From NCBI RefSeq assembly GCF_004514475.2, contig NZ_MYFO02000017.1:1-64000 (forward strand): a stretch of DNA of 64,000 nt, written 5' to 3'. The notes beneath the pieces are model-generated. The model had not been told where the DNA came from and did not search any database. It saw only the letters and a program-made list of their open reading frames with translations. Position 1 is the stretch's first letter. The number at the start of each line of letters is the position of its first letter. Both the position numbers and the translations under genes were made by a program. The DNA is from Paenibacillus athensensis. GTDB lineage: Bacteria; Bacillota; Bacilli; Paenibacillales; NBRC-103111. Positions 26,029 through 36,784 of this stretch are shown in pieces.

Positions 26029-26952
26029 GTGGTCGTTTATGCGGATCTCATTTTCCTGTTGAACTTTGTAATGGACTCGACCATGCTGATCGTCACGGCC
26101 AAAACGCGCAAGCTGCCGATAGTCTGGTGGCGGTTGGCTCTATCGGCCGCAATCGGCGCTTCATATGTCGTCTTGATGTTCGTTCCGGCGCTGTCCTTGC
26201 TGTTTACATTTTCTGTGAAATGTATATTTTGCGCAGGGATGATTATGACAGCTTTCGGATTTGGCGGCTTGCAAAATTTCTTGCGCAATCTCGGCGCGTT
26301 TCTTATGGTCAATTTTGCCATAGCCGGGGGGATCTTCGGCCTTCATTATGTGCTGGCTTCCTCCTCGGACGTGCTGGGCGGCATGTTGTTCACGCACGCC
26401 GGGGGGCCGGTGTTCCAGCTGCAAATCGGGCTGGTGTTCATATTGGCTGCGGCTGCTGCCGTCATATGGTGGCTGCGGACGTTTCTGCAAAGCGCCAAGC
26501 GGCGCGAGCAGTTCACTACGTTTTTGGCCGAGGTGTGCATTCAGATCGGCGATTTCCGCGCAACGTGCCAAGGGTTGATCGACACGGGCAACCAGCTGTA
26601 CGATCCGCTGACGCGTACGCCCGTTATGGTGATGGAAGCCTCGCAATGGGGCGAGGCGCTGCCCGAGACATGGCTTGCGCGTATCCGCTCCGCCGACGTC
26701 GATCAGATCATCAGCGGCATCGGCTCCGACGATACGTTCGTCTGGCAGGACCGCTTGCGGCTCGTTCCTTATCGCGGCGTTAACCGCAGCACCCAATTCA
26801 TGCTGGCGATCAAGCCGGACAAGGTGGTGATTACGCACAATGACAAGCAGATCGAAGCCTCGAAGGTGCTGGTCGGTCTCGACGGCGGCAAGCTGTGCAG
26901 CGACGGCTCCTATCACGCCATCATTCATCCGACCTTGATCACGGCGGGCTGA
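26029..26952 (+). CDS. spoIIGA: SpoIIGA, sporulation aspartic protease that processes pro-sigma-E
   Basis: This encodes 307 residues from a GTG eight bases after GGGAGGTG. Five membrane helices fill the N-terminal half (about 1-150). The soluble half carries the aspartic protease motif GLIDTGNQLYDPLT, whose Asp is catalytic in the dimer. It sits in the septal membrane of the mother cell; when signalled by SpoIIR from the forespore it removes the pro-sequence of sigma-E, whose gene follows 62 bases later. Confidence 0.93.
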   Translation: MVVYADLIFLLNFVMDSTMLIVTAKTRKLPIVWWRLALSAAIGASYVVLMFVPALSLLFTFSVKCIFCAGMIMTAFGFGGLQNFLRNLGAFLMVNFAIAGGIFGLHYVLASSSDVLGGMLFTHAGGPVFQLQIGLVFILAAAAAVIWWLRTFLQSAKRREQFTTFLAEVCIQIGDFRATCQGLIDTGNQLYDPLTRTPVMVMEASQWGEALPETWLARIRSADVDQIISGIGSDDTFVWQDRLRLVPYRGVNRSTQFMLAIKPDKVVITHNDKQIEASKVLVGLDGGKLCSDGSYHAIIHPTLITAG

Positions 26953-27014
26953 CGTTGTTCATGCCGCACTTACGCCATTCAAATCGCTCACGAAATGACT
27001 AGGAGGAAGCTATC

Positions 27015-27737
27015 ATGCTCGTAAAGTGGAAATTGCTGCTGCAGCTCGCATACTACCGGATTTTGCTGTTTTTGGGCCTCAAGGGCGAGGAAATCTACTA
27101 CATAGGTGGAAGCGAAGCGCTGCCGCCGCCATTAACGAGAGAAGAAGAAGAATATTTGCTGGAAAAATTACCGTCGGGAGATGCAGCGATCCGCGCGATG
27201 CTGATCGAGCGCAATCTGCGGCTGGTTGTCTATATAGCCAGGAAGTTTGAAAACACCGGCATCAACATCGAAGATTTGGTCTCCATCGGCGCGATCGGGC
27301 TGATCAAAGCCGTCAACACGTTTGACCCGGAGAAGAAGATCAAGCTGGCAACCTATGCATCGCGTTGCATCGAAAATGAAATTCTCATGTACCTGCGGCG
27401 CAACAGCAAAATCCGCACCGAGGTGTCGTTCGACGAGCCGCTGAACATCGATTGGGATGGCAACGAGCTATTGCTGTCCGACGTATTGGGTACGGAAAAC
27501 GATACCATCTATCGCAACATCGAGGAGCAGGTCGACCGCAAGCTGCTGCATAAGGCGCTTGACAAGCTGACCGAGCGCGAGCGGATCATCATGGAGCTGC
27601 GCTTTGGCCTACAGGACGGCGAGGAGAAGACGCAAAAGGACGTGGCCGATCTGCTGGGTATTTCCCAGTCCTACATTTCCCGGCTGGAAAAACGGATCAT
27701 CAAACGGCTGCGCAAGGAGTTTAATAAGATGGTGTAG
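27015..27737 (+). CDS. sigE: RNA polymerase sporulation sigma factor SigE (pro-sigma-E)
   Basis: This encodes 240 residues; AGGAGG lies ahead of the ATG. The first ~28 residues form an amphipathic, partly hydrophobic pro-sequence that holds the factor at the membrane until SpoIIGA cuts it; the conserved [13 protein letters not shown] marks the beginning of the mature protein. Region 2 ([36 protein letters not shown]) and region 4 HTH ([19 protein letters not shown]) are intact. It is the first mother-cell sigma factor. Confidence 0.96.
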   Translation: MLVKWKLLLQLAYYRILLFLGLKGEEIYYIGGSEALPPPLTREEEEYLLEKLPSGDAAIRAMLIERNLRLVVYIARKFENTGINIEDLVSIGAIGLIKAVNTFDPEKKIKLATYASRCIENEILMYLRRNSKIRTEVSFDEPLNIDWDGNELLLSDVLGTENDTIYRNIEEQVDRKLLHKALDKLTERERIIMELRFGLQDGEEKTQKDVADLLGISQSYISRLEKRIIKRLRKEFNKMV

Positions 27738-27740
27738 TCA

Positions 27741-27765
27741 AGAGAGGGCAGCCTCTCTTTTTTTT
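27741..27765 (+). terminator. Intrinsic terminator after sigE
   Basis: AGAGAGG (27741-27747) and CCTCTCT (27752-27758) form a short perfect stem followed by at least seven T. It separates sigE from sigG, which is expressed in the other compartment. Confidence 0.85.
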
Positions 27766-27888
27766 GTCCACAAGGGTCAAGAGGGGCGAAAAAAAATTTG
27801 CAGACGCGCGCAGCGATTTTCGCCAGCAATGACAGGAGGGAGCAAGTTCGACAGCGTTTGTCAAGTGGCTTGGGCAGCGTTCCGCAGC

Positions 27889-27918
27889 GAATAAAACAGG
27901 GGCCGGCGGGGATAATTA
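27889..27918 (+). promoter_or_regulatory. Candidate SigF/SigG promoter of sigG
   Basis: GAATA (27889-27893) and GGGGATAATTA (27908-27918) are 14 bases apart. They resemble the forespore sigma-F/G patterns GYATA and GGnnAnAnT. sigG is known to be switched on by sigma-F and then by itself in Bacillus. Confidence 0.4.
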
Positions 27919-27950
27919 ACAGTAATGTTTCTCCTTGGGAGGTAATCACG

Positions 27951-28733
27951 GTGACCCGAAATAAAGTCGAGATATGTGGTGTTGATACCGCCAAACTGCC
28001 TGTTCTGACCAATGCGGAAATGCGCGAGCTGTTCGCGGAGCTGCAGACGAAACAGGAGCGAGCTGCAAGAGAGAAATTAGTGAATGGCAACCTGCGCCTG
28101 GTGCTCAGCGTCATCCAGCGGTTCAATAACCGCGGCGAGTATGTGGACGATCTGTTTCAGGTCGGCTGTATTGGGTTAATGAAAGCCATCGACAATTTTG
28201 ATTTGAGTCAAAACGTCAAGTTCTCCACCTATGCGGTGCCGATGATCATTGGCGAAATCCGCCGTTATTTGCGCGACAACAATCCGATTCGCGTGTCCCG
28301 CTCCCTGCGCGACATCGCCTACAAGGCGCTGCAGGTGCGCGACAGCTTGACGAATCAGAACTCGCGCGAACCGACGATTTATGAAATATCCGAAGCGTTG
28401 AACGTGCCCAAGGAAGATGTCGTCTTTGCGCTGGATGCGATTCAGGACCCCGTCTCGCTGTTTGAGCCGATTTATCATGACGGCGGCGATCCGATCTATG
28501 TGATGGACCAGATCAGCGACGAGCGCAACAAGGACATGTCGTGGATCGAAGGAATCGCTTTGCGCGAAGCGATGCGCAAGCTGAATGCGCGCGAAAAAAT
28601 GATCTTATCGATGCGTTTCTTCGAAGGCAAGACGCAAATGGAGGTCGCCGACGAAATCGGCATTTCCCAAGCTCAGGTATCGCGGCTGGAGAAGTCGGCC
28701 ATTTCCCAGATGCAAAAGCACGTCAAGACATAA
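27951..28733 (+). CDS. sigG: RNA polymerase sporulation sigma factor SigG
   Basis: The GTG at 27951 follows TTGGGAGGT and gives 260 residues beginning with the very conserved RNKVEICGVDTAKLPVL, which interacts with anti-sigma and Gin-type partners. The frame is open upstream without a match to the family. Regions 2 (NLRLVLSVIQRFNNRGEYVD), 3 and 4 (VADEIGISQAQVSRLEK) are complete. It drives late forespore genes after engulfment. It lies directly after spoIIGA-sigE as in Bacillus. Confidence 0.97.
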   Translation: MTRNKVEICGVDTAKLPVLTNAEMRELFAELQTKQERAAREKLVNGNLRLVLSVIQRFNNRGEYVDDLFQVGCIGLMKAIDNFDLSQNVKFSTYAVPMIIGEIRRYLRDNNPIRVSRSLRDIAYKALQVRDSLTNQNSREPTIYEISEALNVPKEDVVFALDAIQDPVSLFEPIYHDGGDPIYVMDQISDERNKDMSWIEGIALREAMRKLNAREKMILSMRFFEGKTQMEVADEIGISQAQVSRLEKSAISQMQKHVKT

Positions 28734-28870
28734 GGCGTAAAGCCGTAAGCGCGTAAAGTGCTAAGCGCGTAGGCGGTCAAACGTAACGCCAGCAAGCGAA
28801 TAAGGCGTAAATGCTGACGCAAGGTCGTTATTGCCGTTCGCACGCTCTGTCGGCGGCTGTACAGCCGCCG

Positions 28871-28899
28871 TCGCGCATCGGGAGTCACGCGCGGTTGCG
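28871..28899 (+). repeat. REP-like short palindromic repeat, degenerate copy
   Basis: CGCGC and GCGCG arms enclose the shared GGGAGTC core. It resembles the copies around the dapA-like gene (58984-59012, 59088-59112, 60264-60292) but has several mismatches. Confidence 0.45.
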
Positions 28900-29027
28900 T
28901 TGGCGATTGTCCCCAGCGTCAACAATTGTCCTCGCCATGCGGTTACGCCGAGCGAGCCGTCCCCGCCAAGCGGTTGAACGGCCGGTCGGGCCGGACTTGC
29001 TGGGCGGGGTTATTTTTGCCCGGTCAG

Positions 29028-29055
29028 GACATTTTGCCGAGAGCCCACATATACT
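29028..29055 (+). promoter_or_regulatory. Possible SigE-type promoter for ylmC
   Basis: GACATTTT (29028-29035) and CATATACT (29048-29055) with a 12-base gap resemble the mother-cell sigma-E pattern (ATAnnT, CATACAnT). The downstream gene belongs to a sporulation-linked family. Weak evidence. Confidence 0.3.
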
Positions 29056-29100
29056 AGTACCAGGCAGGGAAAATTTTGCGGGATTCGAGGTGTCGACCTC

Positions 29101-29400
29101 ATGAAAATATCGGATTTTCAAACGAAGGACGTTATCAACATCGTCGATGGCAAAAAGCTGGGGCAAATCAGCGATCTGGATCTGGATTTGCGGCAGGGGC
29201 GGATCGAATCGATCGTCGTGCCGAATCAGAGCCGGTTCTTCGGCTTGTTCGGCAGCGGGACGGATGTGATCATTCCGTGGAAGAACATCGTCAAGATCGG
29301 GATGGACGTCGTGCTGGTCAAGCTGGACGACTTGAAGGGCTACCGGCCGGCGGGCGAGCAGGAAGACAACTACGAGTACAACCGCCAATACCGGGGTTGA
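29101..29400 (+). CDS. ylmC: YlmC/YmxH-family PRC-barrel sporulation protein
   Basis: This encodes 99 residues, a single PRC-barrel domain (MKISDFQTKDVINIVDGKKLG, DLDLDLRQGRIESIVVP, DVIIPWKNIVKIG) with a short acidic tail. The family is found in endospore formers next to sigG and the ylm genes, as here; its exact job is not known. GAGGTG lies eight bases before the ATG, and a strong terminator follows. Confidence 0.88.
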   Translation: MKISDFQTKDVINIVDGKKLGQISDLDLDLRQGRIESIVVPNQSRFFGLFGSGTDVIIPWKNIVKIGMDVVLVKLDDLKGYRPAGEQEDNYEYNRQYRG

Positions 29401-29403
29401 AGC

Positions 29404-29465
29404 GACACACGACCGGTGCCTTGCGCGCGACGATGCGCGGCGGAAGTCGTGTGTCTTTGCTTTTT
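29404..29465 (+). terminator. Intrinsic terminator after ylmC
   Basis: GACACACGAC (29404-29413) pairs perfectly with GTCGTGTGTC (29446-29455), with further pairing inside, followed by TTTGCTTTTT. Confidence 0.85.
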
Positions 29466-29511
29466 ATGCTAAAGTAGAAGCACATGGCCATGAAGCGGAG
29501 GGAGACGGATA

Positions 29512-30636
29512 ATGGAACCGTTTGTGCTGGATACAAGGCAGGAAGCAGCGGGAGACGGAGAAGCGGGAGAGCGCCGGGAAGCGGGCGGCGTGATGCGGCG
29601 CGGGGAAGCGGCAGGCGGCGTGACGCGGCCGGGCGAAGCGGCGGGAGACGGCGGCGCGCGGGAACGCGGCGACGGGAGCGGTGCGGCGGAAGCGCATGCG
29701 GGACGCGGAGCGATGGCGAGCGGGGCGGAGCCGCCGCAGGGCGAAGCGGAGCTGCGGGCGGCGGGTGGCGCGAGCAGCGATGCGCATGGCGCGGCAGGCC
29801 ATCCGCGGGCGGGTGGCAGGCAGCCCGGCGAAGCGGAGCTGCCGCAGCTGCTGCGCCTGCGCTGGCCCGGCGTGAGCGCCGGCTTCACGACGCGACGCGG
29901 CGGCGTGAGCAGACCGCCGTTCGCTTCGCTCAACGGCGGCTTGCACGTCGGCGACGATCCCGCCGACGTTGTGGCCAACCGCGAACGGCTGGCCGCGAGC
30001 ATCGGCCGGCCGTTCGCGGCGTGCACCTATGCGGAGCAGGTGCACGGAACCAAGGTGCTCGTGGCGACGCACGAGCACCGGGGCCGGGGCCGCGCAACGC
30101 GCGAAGACGCGGTGCAGGGCACCGACGCCTTCGTCACCGCGGAGCGCGGCCTGGTGCTGTGCACGCAGTTTGCCGACTGCGTGCCTCTGTTTATTCACGA
30201 CCCGGTCCGGCAGGTCGTGGGGCTTGCGCACGCTGGCTGGAAGGGCAGCGTGCTCAACATCGCGCAGGCGACGGTGTCGGCGATGGCGCGCGCCTTCGGC
30301 AGCCGGCCGCAGGAGCTGCGCGCGGCGGTCGGGCCGTCGATTGGCGTCTGCTGCTACGAGGTCGACGCCACGGTAGCCGACCGGGTGCGCGAGGCGCTGG
30401 CTGCCGCCGGAGCGGCCCCGCAAGCGGAAGCCGCCGTGCTGCAGCCGCGGCCAAACGGCAAATTTATGCTGAATTTGCAGGAATTCAACCGAAATCTGCT
30501 AGAACAAGCAGGAATTTTGTCGCCTTGTATCGAAGTAACACAGTTATGTACGAGCTGCAGAACCGATTTATTTTTTTCCCACCGCAAGGAGGGCGGTTCC
30601 ACAGGCCGAATGATCGCTTGGATCGCGCTGGAATGA
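29512..30636 (+). CDS. pgeF: Peptidoglycan editing factor PgeF (laccase-domain, YlmD) with expanded N-terminus
   Basis: This encodes 374 residues, about 100 more than usual. The start follows GGAGGGAGA and gives MEPFVLD, which looks like a normal family N-terminus. Residues ~10-108 are low-complexity Gly/Ala/Glu/Arg sequence with near-duplicate units of the GGVxRxGEAA kind. The normal domain then starts at about WPGVSAGFTTRRGGVS. The metal/active-site residues are present: His in AEQVHGTK, Cys in FADCVPL and His in LAHAGWKG. PgeF is reported to remove wrong L-Ser peptidoglycan precursors. The expansion is strongly GC-rich and purine-biased on this strand. Confidence 0.88.
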   Translation: MEPFVLDTRQEAAGDGEAGERREAGGVMRRGEAAGGVTRPGEAAGDGGARERGDGSGAAEAHAGRGAMASGAEPPQGEAELRAAGGASSDAHGAAGHPRAGGRQPGEAELPQLLRLRWPGVSAGFTTRRGGVSRPPFASLNGGLHVGDDPADVVANRERLAASIGRPFAACTYAEQVHGTKVLVATHEHRGRGRATREDAVQGTDAFVTAERGLVLCTQFADCVPLFIHDPVRQVVGLAHAGWKGSVLNIAQATVSAMARAFGSRPQELRAAVGPSIGVCCYEVDATVADRVREALAAAGAAPQAEAAVLQPRPNGKFMLNLQEFNRNLLEQAGILSPCIEVTQLCTSCRTDLFFSHRKEGGSTGRMIAWIALE

Positions 30637-30727
30637 CAGCGAAGATCCCCCCTTTGCTCCGGCGGCGTCAAGCTGCGGGAACGGGCCGCCGGTAAGGGCG
30701 AAGCGATGGAAATTGAGGTGCCGGACG

Positions 30728-31411
30728 ATGAGTTTACGAGAACGAATAGAAGCAGTCGAGCGGTCGATCGCCGCCGCTTGCGCCCGAGCCGGGCGCAGCC
30801 GGGAGGAAGTGCGGACGATCGCTGTGACCAAATATGTATCGCTGGCGACAACGCGAGCGGCGATGGACGAAGGGTTGCTCGATATTGGCGAGAACCGCTG
30901 GCAGGACGTAAAGCCCAAATGGGAGGCGCTGCACGAGCGGGGCACATGGCATTTTATCGGTCATTTGCAAACAAACAAAGTCAAGGATGTCATCGGCAAA
31001 TTCGCCTACATCCATTCGCTGGACCGCAGCTCGCTGGCGCAGGAGCTGAATCGCCAGGCCGGAGCGCGCGGGCAAACCGTGCGAGCGTTCATTCAAGTGA
31101 ACGTTTCGGGGGAACAAACGAAATACGGGCTGCATCCCGACGAGCTGACGGCTTTTGCCGAGGAGCTTCGCGGGCTGGAGCATATCCATATTGAAGGTCT
31201 GATGACGATGGCGCCTTACGATAGCGAGCCCGAAGCGGCGAGGCCGGTATTTCGCGGACTCCGCGACCTGCGTGACCGGCTCAACGGACAAGCCGTTTTG
31301 CCCTATGAGGTCAAGCATCTGTCAATGGGCATGTCCGGCGATTTTGAAGTGGCCATCGAGGAGGGCGCAACCTGGATTCGTCTGGGCTCGGTGCTCGTAG
31401 GCAAGGAATAA
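30728..31411 (+). CDS. ylmE: YggS-family PLP-binding protein (YlmE)
   Basis: This encodes 227 residues. The ATG at 30728 follows GAGGTG with a 7-base gap. The alanine-racemase-like TIM barrel binds pyridoxal phosphate through Lys in IAVTKYVS. ENRWQDVKPKWE, WHFIGHLQTNK, VNVSGEQTKYG and SMGMSGDFEVAI are family signatures. It is cytoplasmic and keeps PLP and amino-acid pools in balance rather than acting as a racemase. It is part of the ylm row next to sepF, as in other Firmicutes. Confidence 0.93.
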   Translation: MSLRERIEAVERSIAAACARAGRSREEVRTIAVTKYVSLATTRAAMDEGLLDIGENRWQDVKPKWEALHERGTWHFIGHLQTNKVKDVIGKFAYIHSLDRSSLAQELNRQAGARGQTVRAFIQVNVSGEQTKYGLHPDELTAFAEELRGLEHIHIEGLMTMAPYDSEPEAARPVFRGLRDLRDRLNGQAVLPYEVKHLSMGMSGDFEVAIEEGATWIRLGSVLVGKE

Positions 31412-31438
31412 TCCAGTCGTTAAAGGAGGAACAGCGGG

Positions 31439-31861
31439 ATGGGCGTTATGAATCGGTTTATGAATTTTTTGGGCTTGCAGGAAGAAGAGGAAATCGTCGA
31501 GCGCGAACGAATCGTCGAAACGGCGGAAGAACCTGAAACCAATCCGTATGAGCTTCGTAATAAAAACAAGGGCAATGTGGTCAGCATCCATTCGCAAAAA
31601 AATACGCGCGTCGTGCTTAGCGAACCCCGCTCCTACGACGAGACGCAGGAAATTGCGGATCACTTGCGTTCGCGCCGCGCCGTCGTCGTTAATTTGCAGC
31701 GGGTGCGCCCGGATCAAGCCATCCGCATCGTCGATTTTCTGAGCGGAACGGTATACGCTTTGAATGGGTCTATTTCCAAGCTTGGGGCGAACATTTTCTT
31801 GTGCACGCCGGATTCCGTAGATATTCATGGCCATATCTCCGAGATAATAAGCGAGGACTAG
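31439..31861 (+). CDS. sepF: Cell division protein SepF
   Basis: This encodes 140 residues. A short N-terminal amphipathic helix ([11 protein letters not shown]) binds membrane; an acidic linker follows; the C-terminal DUF552 domain (about 58-138) includes [19 protein letters not shown] and [14 protein letters not shown]. SepF assembles into arcs that bind the FtsZ tail and support or replace FtsA. GGAGGA precedes the start. Confidence 0.95.
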   Translation: MGVMNRFMNFLGLQEEEEIVERERIVETAEEPETNPYELRNKNKGNVVSIHSQKNTRVVLSEPRSYDETQEIADHLRSRRAVVVNLQRVRPDQAIRIVDFLSGTVYALNGSISKLGANIFLCTPDSVDIHGHISEIISED

Positions 31862-31893
31862 ACGCATATCCTGACATTGAGGTGATTGCGCCA

Positions 31894-32166
31894 GTGCTTT
31901 ACGTGGATTACTATTTGAATCTGCTAATGGAGATTTACTACTTCATGATTATCGGCTACATCTTGCTGTCCTGGGTGCCGAGCGCGAGGGACAGCTTTAT
32001 CGGCGAGCTGCTCGGCAAGGCCGTTGAGCCTTATTTGTCCCCGTTCCGGAGAATCATTCCGACGCTGGGATTCATCGATCTGTCGCCGATTGTGGCGCTG
32101 ATTGCGCTGAGGTTCGTTGTAGGCGGATTGCTAGCCGTCATTCATTTTATCGTAGGAGTGTTTTAA
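31894..32166 (+). CDS. ylmG: YggT-family membrane protein YlmG
   Basis: This encodes 90 residues from a GTG nine bases after GAGGTG; the open frame extends into sepF but that part does not fit the family. Two membrane helices (YYFMIIGYILLSWV and IVALIALRFVVGGLL) flank the conserved LGKAVEPYLSPFRRIIP, typical of YggT. Its role is not settled; plastid and cyanobacterial relatives affect division and nucleoid or membrane organisation. Confidence 0.88.
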   Translation: MLYVDYYLNLLMEIYYFMIIGYILLSWVPSARDSFIGELLGKAVEPYLSPFRRIIPTLGFIDLSPIVALIALRFVVGGLLAVIHFIVGVF

Positions 32167-32167
32167 T

Positions 32168-32950
32168 GTGCAGAAGGACGTTTACGTCCATTTTCATCCG
32201 GATGAACATCATTTCGTAGACCAAGCCTGGGAATGGGTCGAGCGGGCCGCGGAGCAGCATTCTGTGAAGCGGACGGATTTCCTCGATCCGCGTCAGGCTT
32301 TTATATTGACTACGCTGGTCAATCGCCATCCCGACGTCCAATGCCGCTGGGAAGGCGGCTATCCGGAGGCGGAGCGCAAGCGCGCGCTGATTGCCCCGGA
32401 TTATCGCGTGCTGGACGACGAGGACATGGGCATCGTCGTGCTGGCCGTATCGTCAGGCGACGGCAAGTTTCTGGAGCTGGAGCACGGCGATTATATGGGC
32501 GCCATTCTGGGGCTTGGCATGAAGCGGGACAAGGTCGGCGATATCCATGTCATTGAAGGCGGCTGTCACTGTCTGGTTACCGCCGATGCCGCCGATTATT
32601 TGCATCTGAATTTGTCGCAGGTGCACCGCGTTCATGTGCGGACCGAGCTGTTGCCGCTGGCGCAGCTGCAAACGGCGTCCGTTCGGCTGGAGGAGCTGCA
32701 GCTGTCGGTGGCTTCGATGCGGCTGGACGGGATTGTCGGCGACGTCTTCCGGCTGAGCCGGGCGAAGGCGCTGCTGCCGATTCAGGCCGGGCGCTGCCGC
32801 GTGAACTGGAAGCAGGAAGAGGACCCGAGCAAGCCGTTGAAGGAAGGCGATCTGGTATCGATGCAGGGCTTTGGCCGCTTCAAGGTGCTGGAGGTGGAGG
32901 GCGTTACAAAAAAGGGCAGAATCCGCGTGAAAATCGGCAAATATGCATAA
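32168..32950 (+). CDS. ylmH: S4-domain RNA-binding protein YlmH (RqcP2)
   Basis: This encodes 260 residues from a GTG right after the ylmG stop. The N-terminal half is a ribosome-interacting domain (LTTLVNRHPDVQCRWEGGY, RALIAPDYR). The S4 domain lies at about residues 180-245 (SVASMRLDGIVGDVFRLSRAKA, VNWK, EGDLVSMQGFGRFKV). Bacillus YlmH takes part in ribosome quality control, binding stalled 50S-tRNA complexes during alanine tailing. It has a conserved place between ylmG and divIVA. Confidence 0.92.
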   Translation: MQKDVYVHFHPDEHHFVDQAWEWVERAAEQHSVKRTDFLDPRQAFILTTLVNRHPDVQCRWEGGYPEAERKRALIAPDYRVLDDEDMGIVVLAVSSGDGKFLELEHGDYMGAILGLGMKRDKVGDIHVIEGGCHCLVTADAADYLHLNLSQVHRVHVRTELLPLAQLQTASVRLEELQLSVASMRLDGIVGDVFRLSRAKALLPIQAGRCRVNWKQEEDPSKPLKEGDLVSMQGFGRFKVLEVEGVTKKGRIRVKIGKYA

Positions 32951-33060
32951 ACTAGCAATATTTCCGCGAGCTATGCAGGATTTTCTTGTTTTCTGTCGAA
33001 CATCAAAGGATGACGAAACCGGGTAACGCGGCCCGACCCACTTTTTCAGGAGGTGCACCA

Positions 33061-33537
33061 ATGCCATTAACGCCATTGGACATACATAACAAGGAGTTTT
33101 CCCGCTCGTTTCGCGGTTACGATGAAGACGAAGTCAACGAATTTCTCGATCAGGTCATCAAGGATTACGAGGCGCTGATTCGCGAAAATAAAGATTTGCA
33201 GAACCAGATGCTGACGCTCCAGGAGCGTCTGGATCATTTTGTTCACATCGAAGAAACGCTGAGCAAAACGATCATCGTCGCCCAAGAAGCAGCGGACGAG
33301 GTCAAAAACAACGCGAAGAAGGAAGGCCAGCTCGTGCTCAAGGAAGCCGAGAAAAACGCCGACCGGATAATTAACGAGGCGCTGGTGCGCTCGCGCAAAA
33401 TCGCGCTGGAAACCGAAGAGCTCAAGAAGCAGGCTTCGATCTACCGCACGCGCTTCCGCGCGCTGCTCGAAGCGCAGCTGGAGCTGCTTAACAACGAGGG
33501 CTGGAGCTCGATGCAGATGGATTTGTCGGAGGAATAG
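33061..33537 (+). CDS. divIVA: DivIVA, pole- and septum-binding scaffold
   Basis: This encodes 158 residues. The ATG follows AGGAGGTG and gives MPLTPLDIHNKEFSRSFRGYDEDEVNEFLD, with its membrane-curvature-sensing N-terminal domain (about 1-60). Long coiled coils follow (LQNQMLTLQERLDHF, and 85-145). It gathers at strongly curved membrane, positions the division site and anchors the chromosome at sporulation. Earlier in-frame starts lack a site. Confidence 0.95.
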   Translation: MPLTPLDIHNKEFSRSFRGYDEDEVNEFLDQVIKDYEALIRENKDLQNQMLTLQERLDHFVHIEETLSKTIIVAQEAADEVKNNAKKEGQLVLKEAEKNADRIINEALVRSRKIALETEELKKQASIYRTRFRALLEAQLELLNNEGWSSMQMDLSEE

Positions 33538-33572
33538 GCAGAAGCCTTCGCGCATCATAGGCGAATCCCGTA

Positions 33573-33602
33573 TTGACTTTTGTTTGACAAATGGGCTATA
33601 CT
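33573..33602 (+). promoter_or_regulatory. Promoter of ileS leader
   Basis: TTGACT (33573-33578) and TATACT (33597-33602) are spaced by 18 bases and lie directly upstream of the T-box leader. Confidence 0.6.
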
Positions 33603-33624
33603 CTCTGTTAATATGAATCGACAT

Positions 33625-33907
33625 ATCGCAAAGCGATGACTGGAACAAGTAGGATGTGTCCGCAGATTCAGCGAGCCGGGGGTTGGTGCAAGCCCGGTGT
33701 CTGCAGCGTGCCGAATATCATCCAGGAGCGTCTCTTGAACGCGTAAAGCCAAGTAGAGAGCATCGGGTCATGCCGTTATCCATGATCGAGTGAAAGAGCC
33801 GTTTTGCCCCAGCGCCACGCGCGCATGGGTGGAGACGCTTTTTAACGAGGGTGGTACCGCGAGCAAACTTCTCGTCCCTTTCAGGGGATGGGGAGTTTTA
33901 TTTTTTT
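33625..33907 (+). promoter_or_regulatory. T-box riboswitch, isoleucine specific
   Basis: The leader has the T-box core AGGGTGGTACCGCG (33848-33861) whose TGGT bulge can pair with a tRNA ending ACCA. The Stem I specifier region GAATATCATCC (from 33713) offers the Ile codon ATC at 33717-33719. After the core comes a terminator hairpin (about 33866-33900; GTCCC/GGGGA part) and T run. Uncharged tRNA-Ile would stabilise the antiterminator and allow ileS transcription. The specifier codon and downstream gene agree. Confidence 0.92.
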
Positions 33908-33932
33908 GTGTAGAGAAATGGAGTGACGTGAG

Positions 33933-36701
<2,769 letters not shown>

Positions 36702-36757
36702 GCGTTCAATCATTTCGTTACATGGACAGTCGGACAGACCGTTTCAACCACGGAAGG

Positions 36758-36784
36758 ACGGGGATTTACAAATCCCCGTTTTCC
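36758..36784 (+). terminator. Terminator of ileS overlapping the 3' end of the convergent gene
   Basis: ACGGGGATTT and AAATCCCCGT form a near-perfect stem with a 2-base centre, followed by TTTT. The right arm contains the last codons and the stop of the minus-strand zinc-finger gene. Confidence 0.75.

Larger units (their letters stand above)
28734..29100. other. Intergenic gap after sigG with short irregular repeats
   Basis: There is no supported gene. The first 90 bases are an irregular series of GCGTAA/GTAAGC-like words. A degenerate copy of a REP-like hairpin sits at 28871-28899 and a possible sigma-E-type promoter at 29028-29055. No clear terminator follows sigG. Confidence 0.5.
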
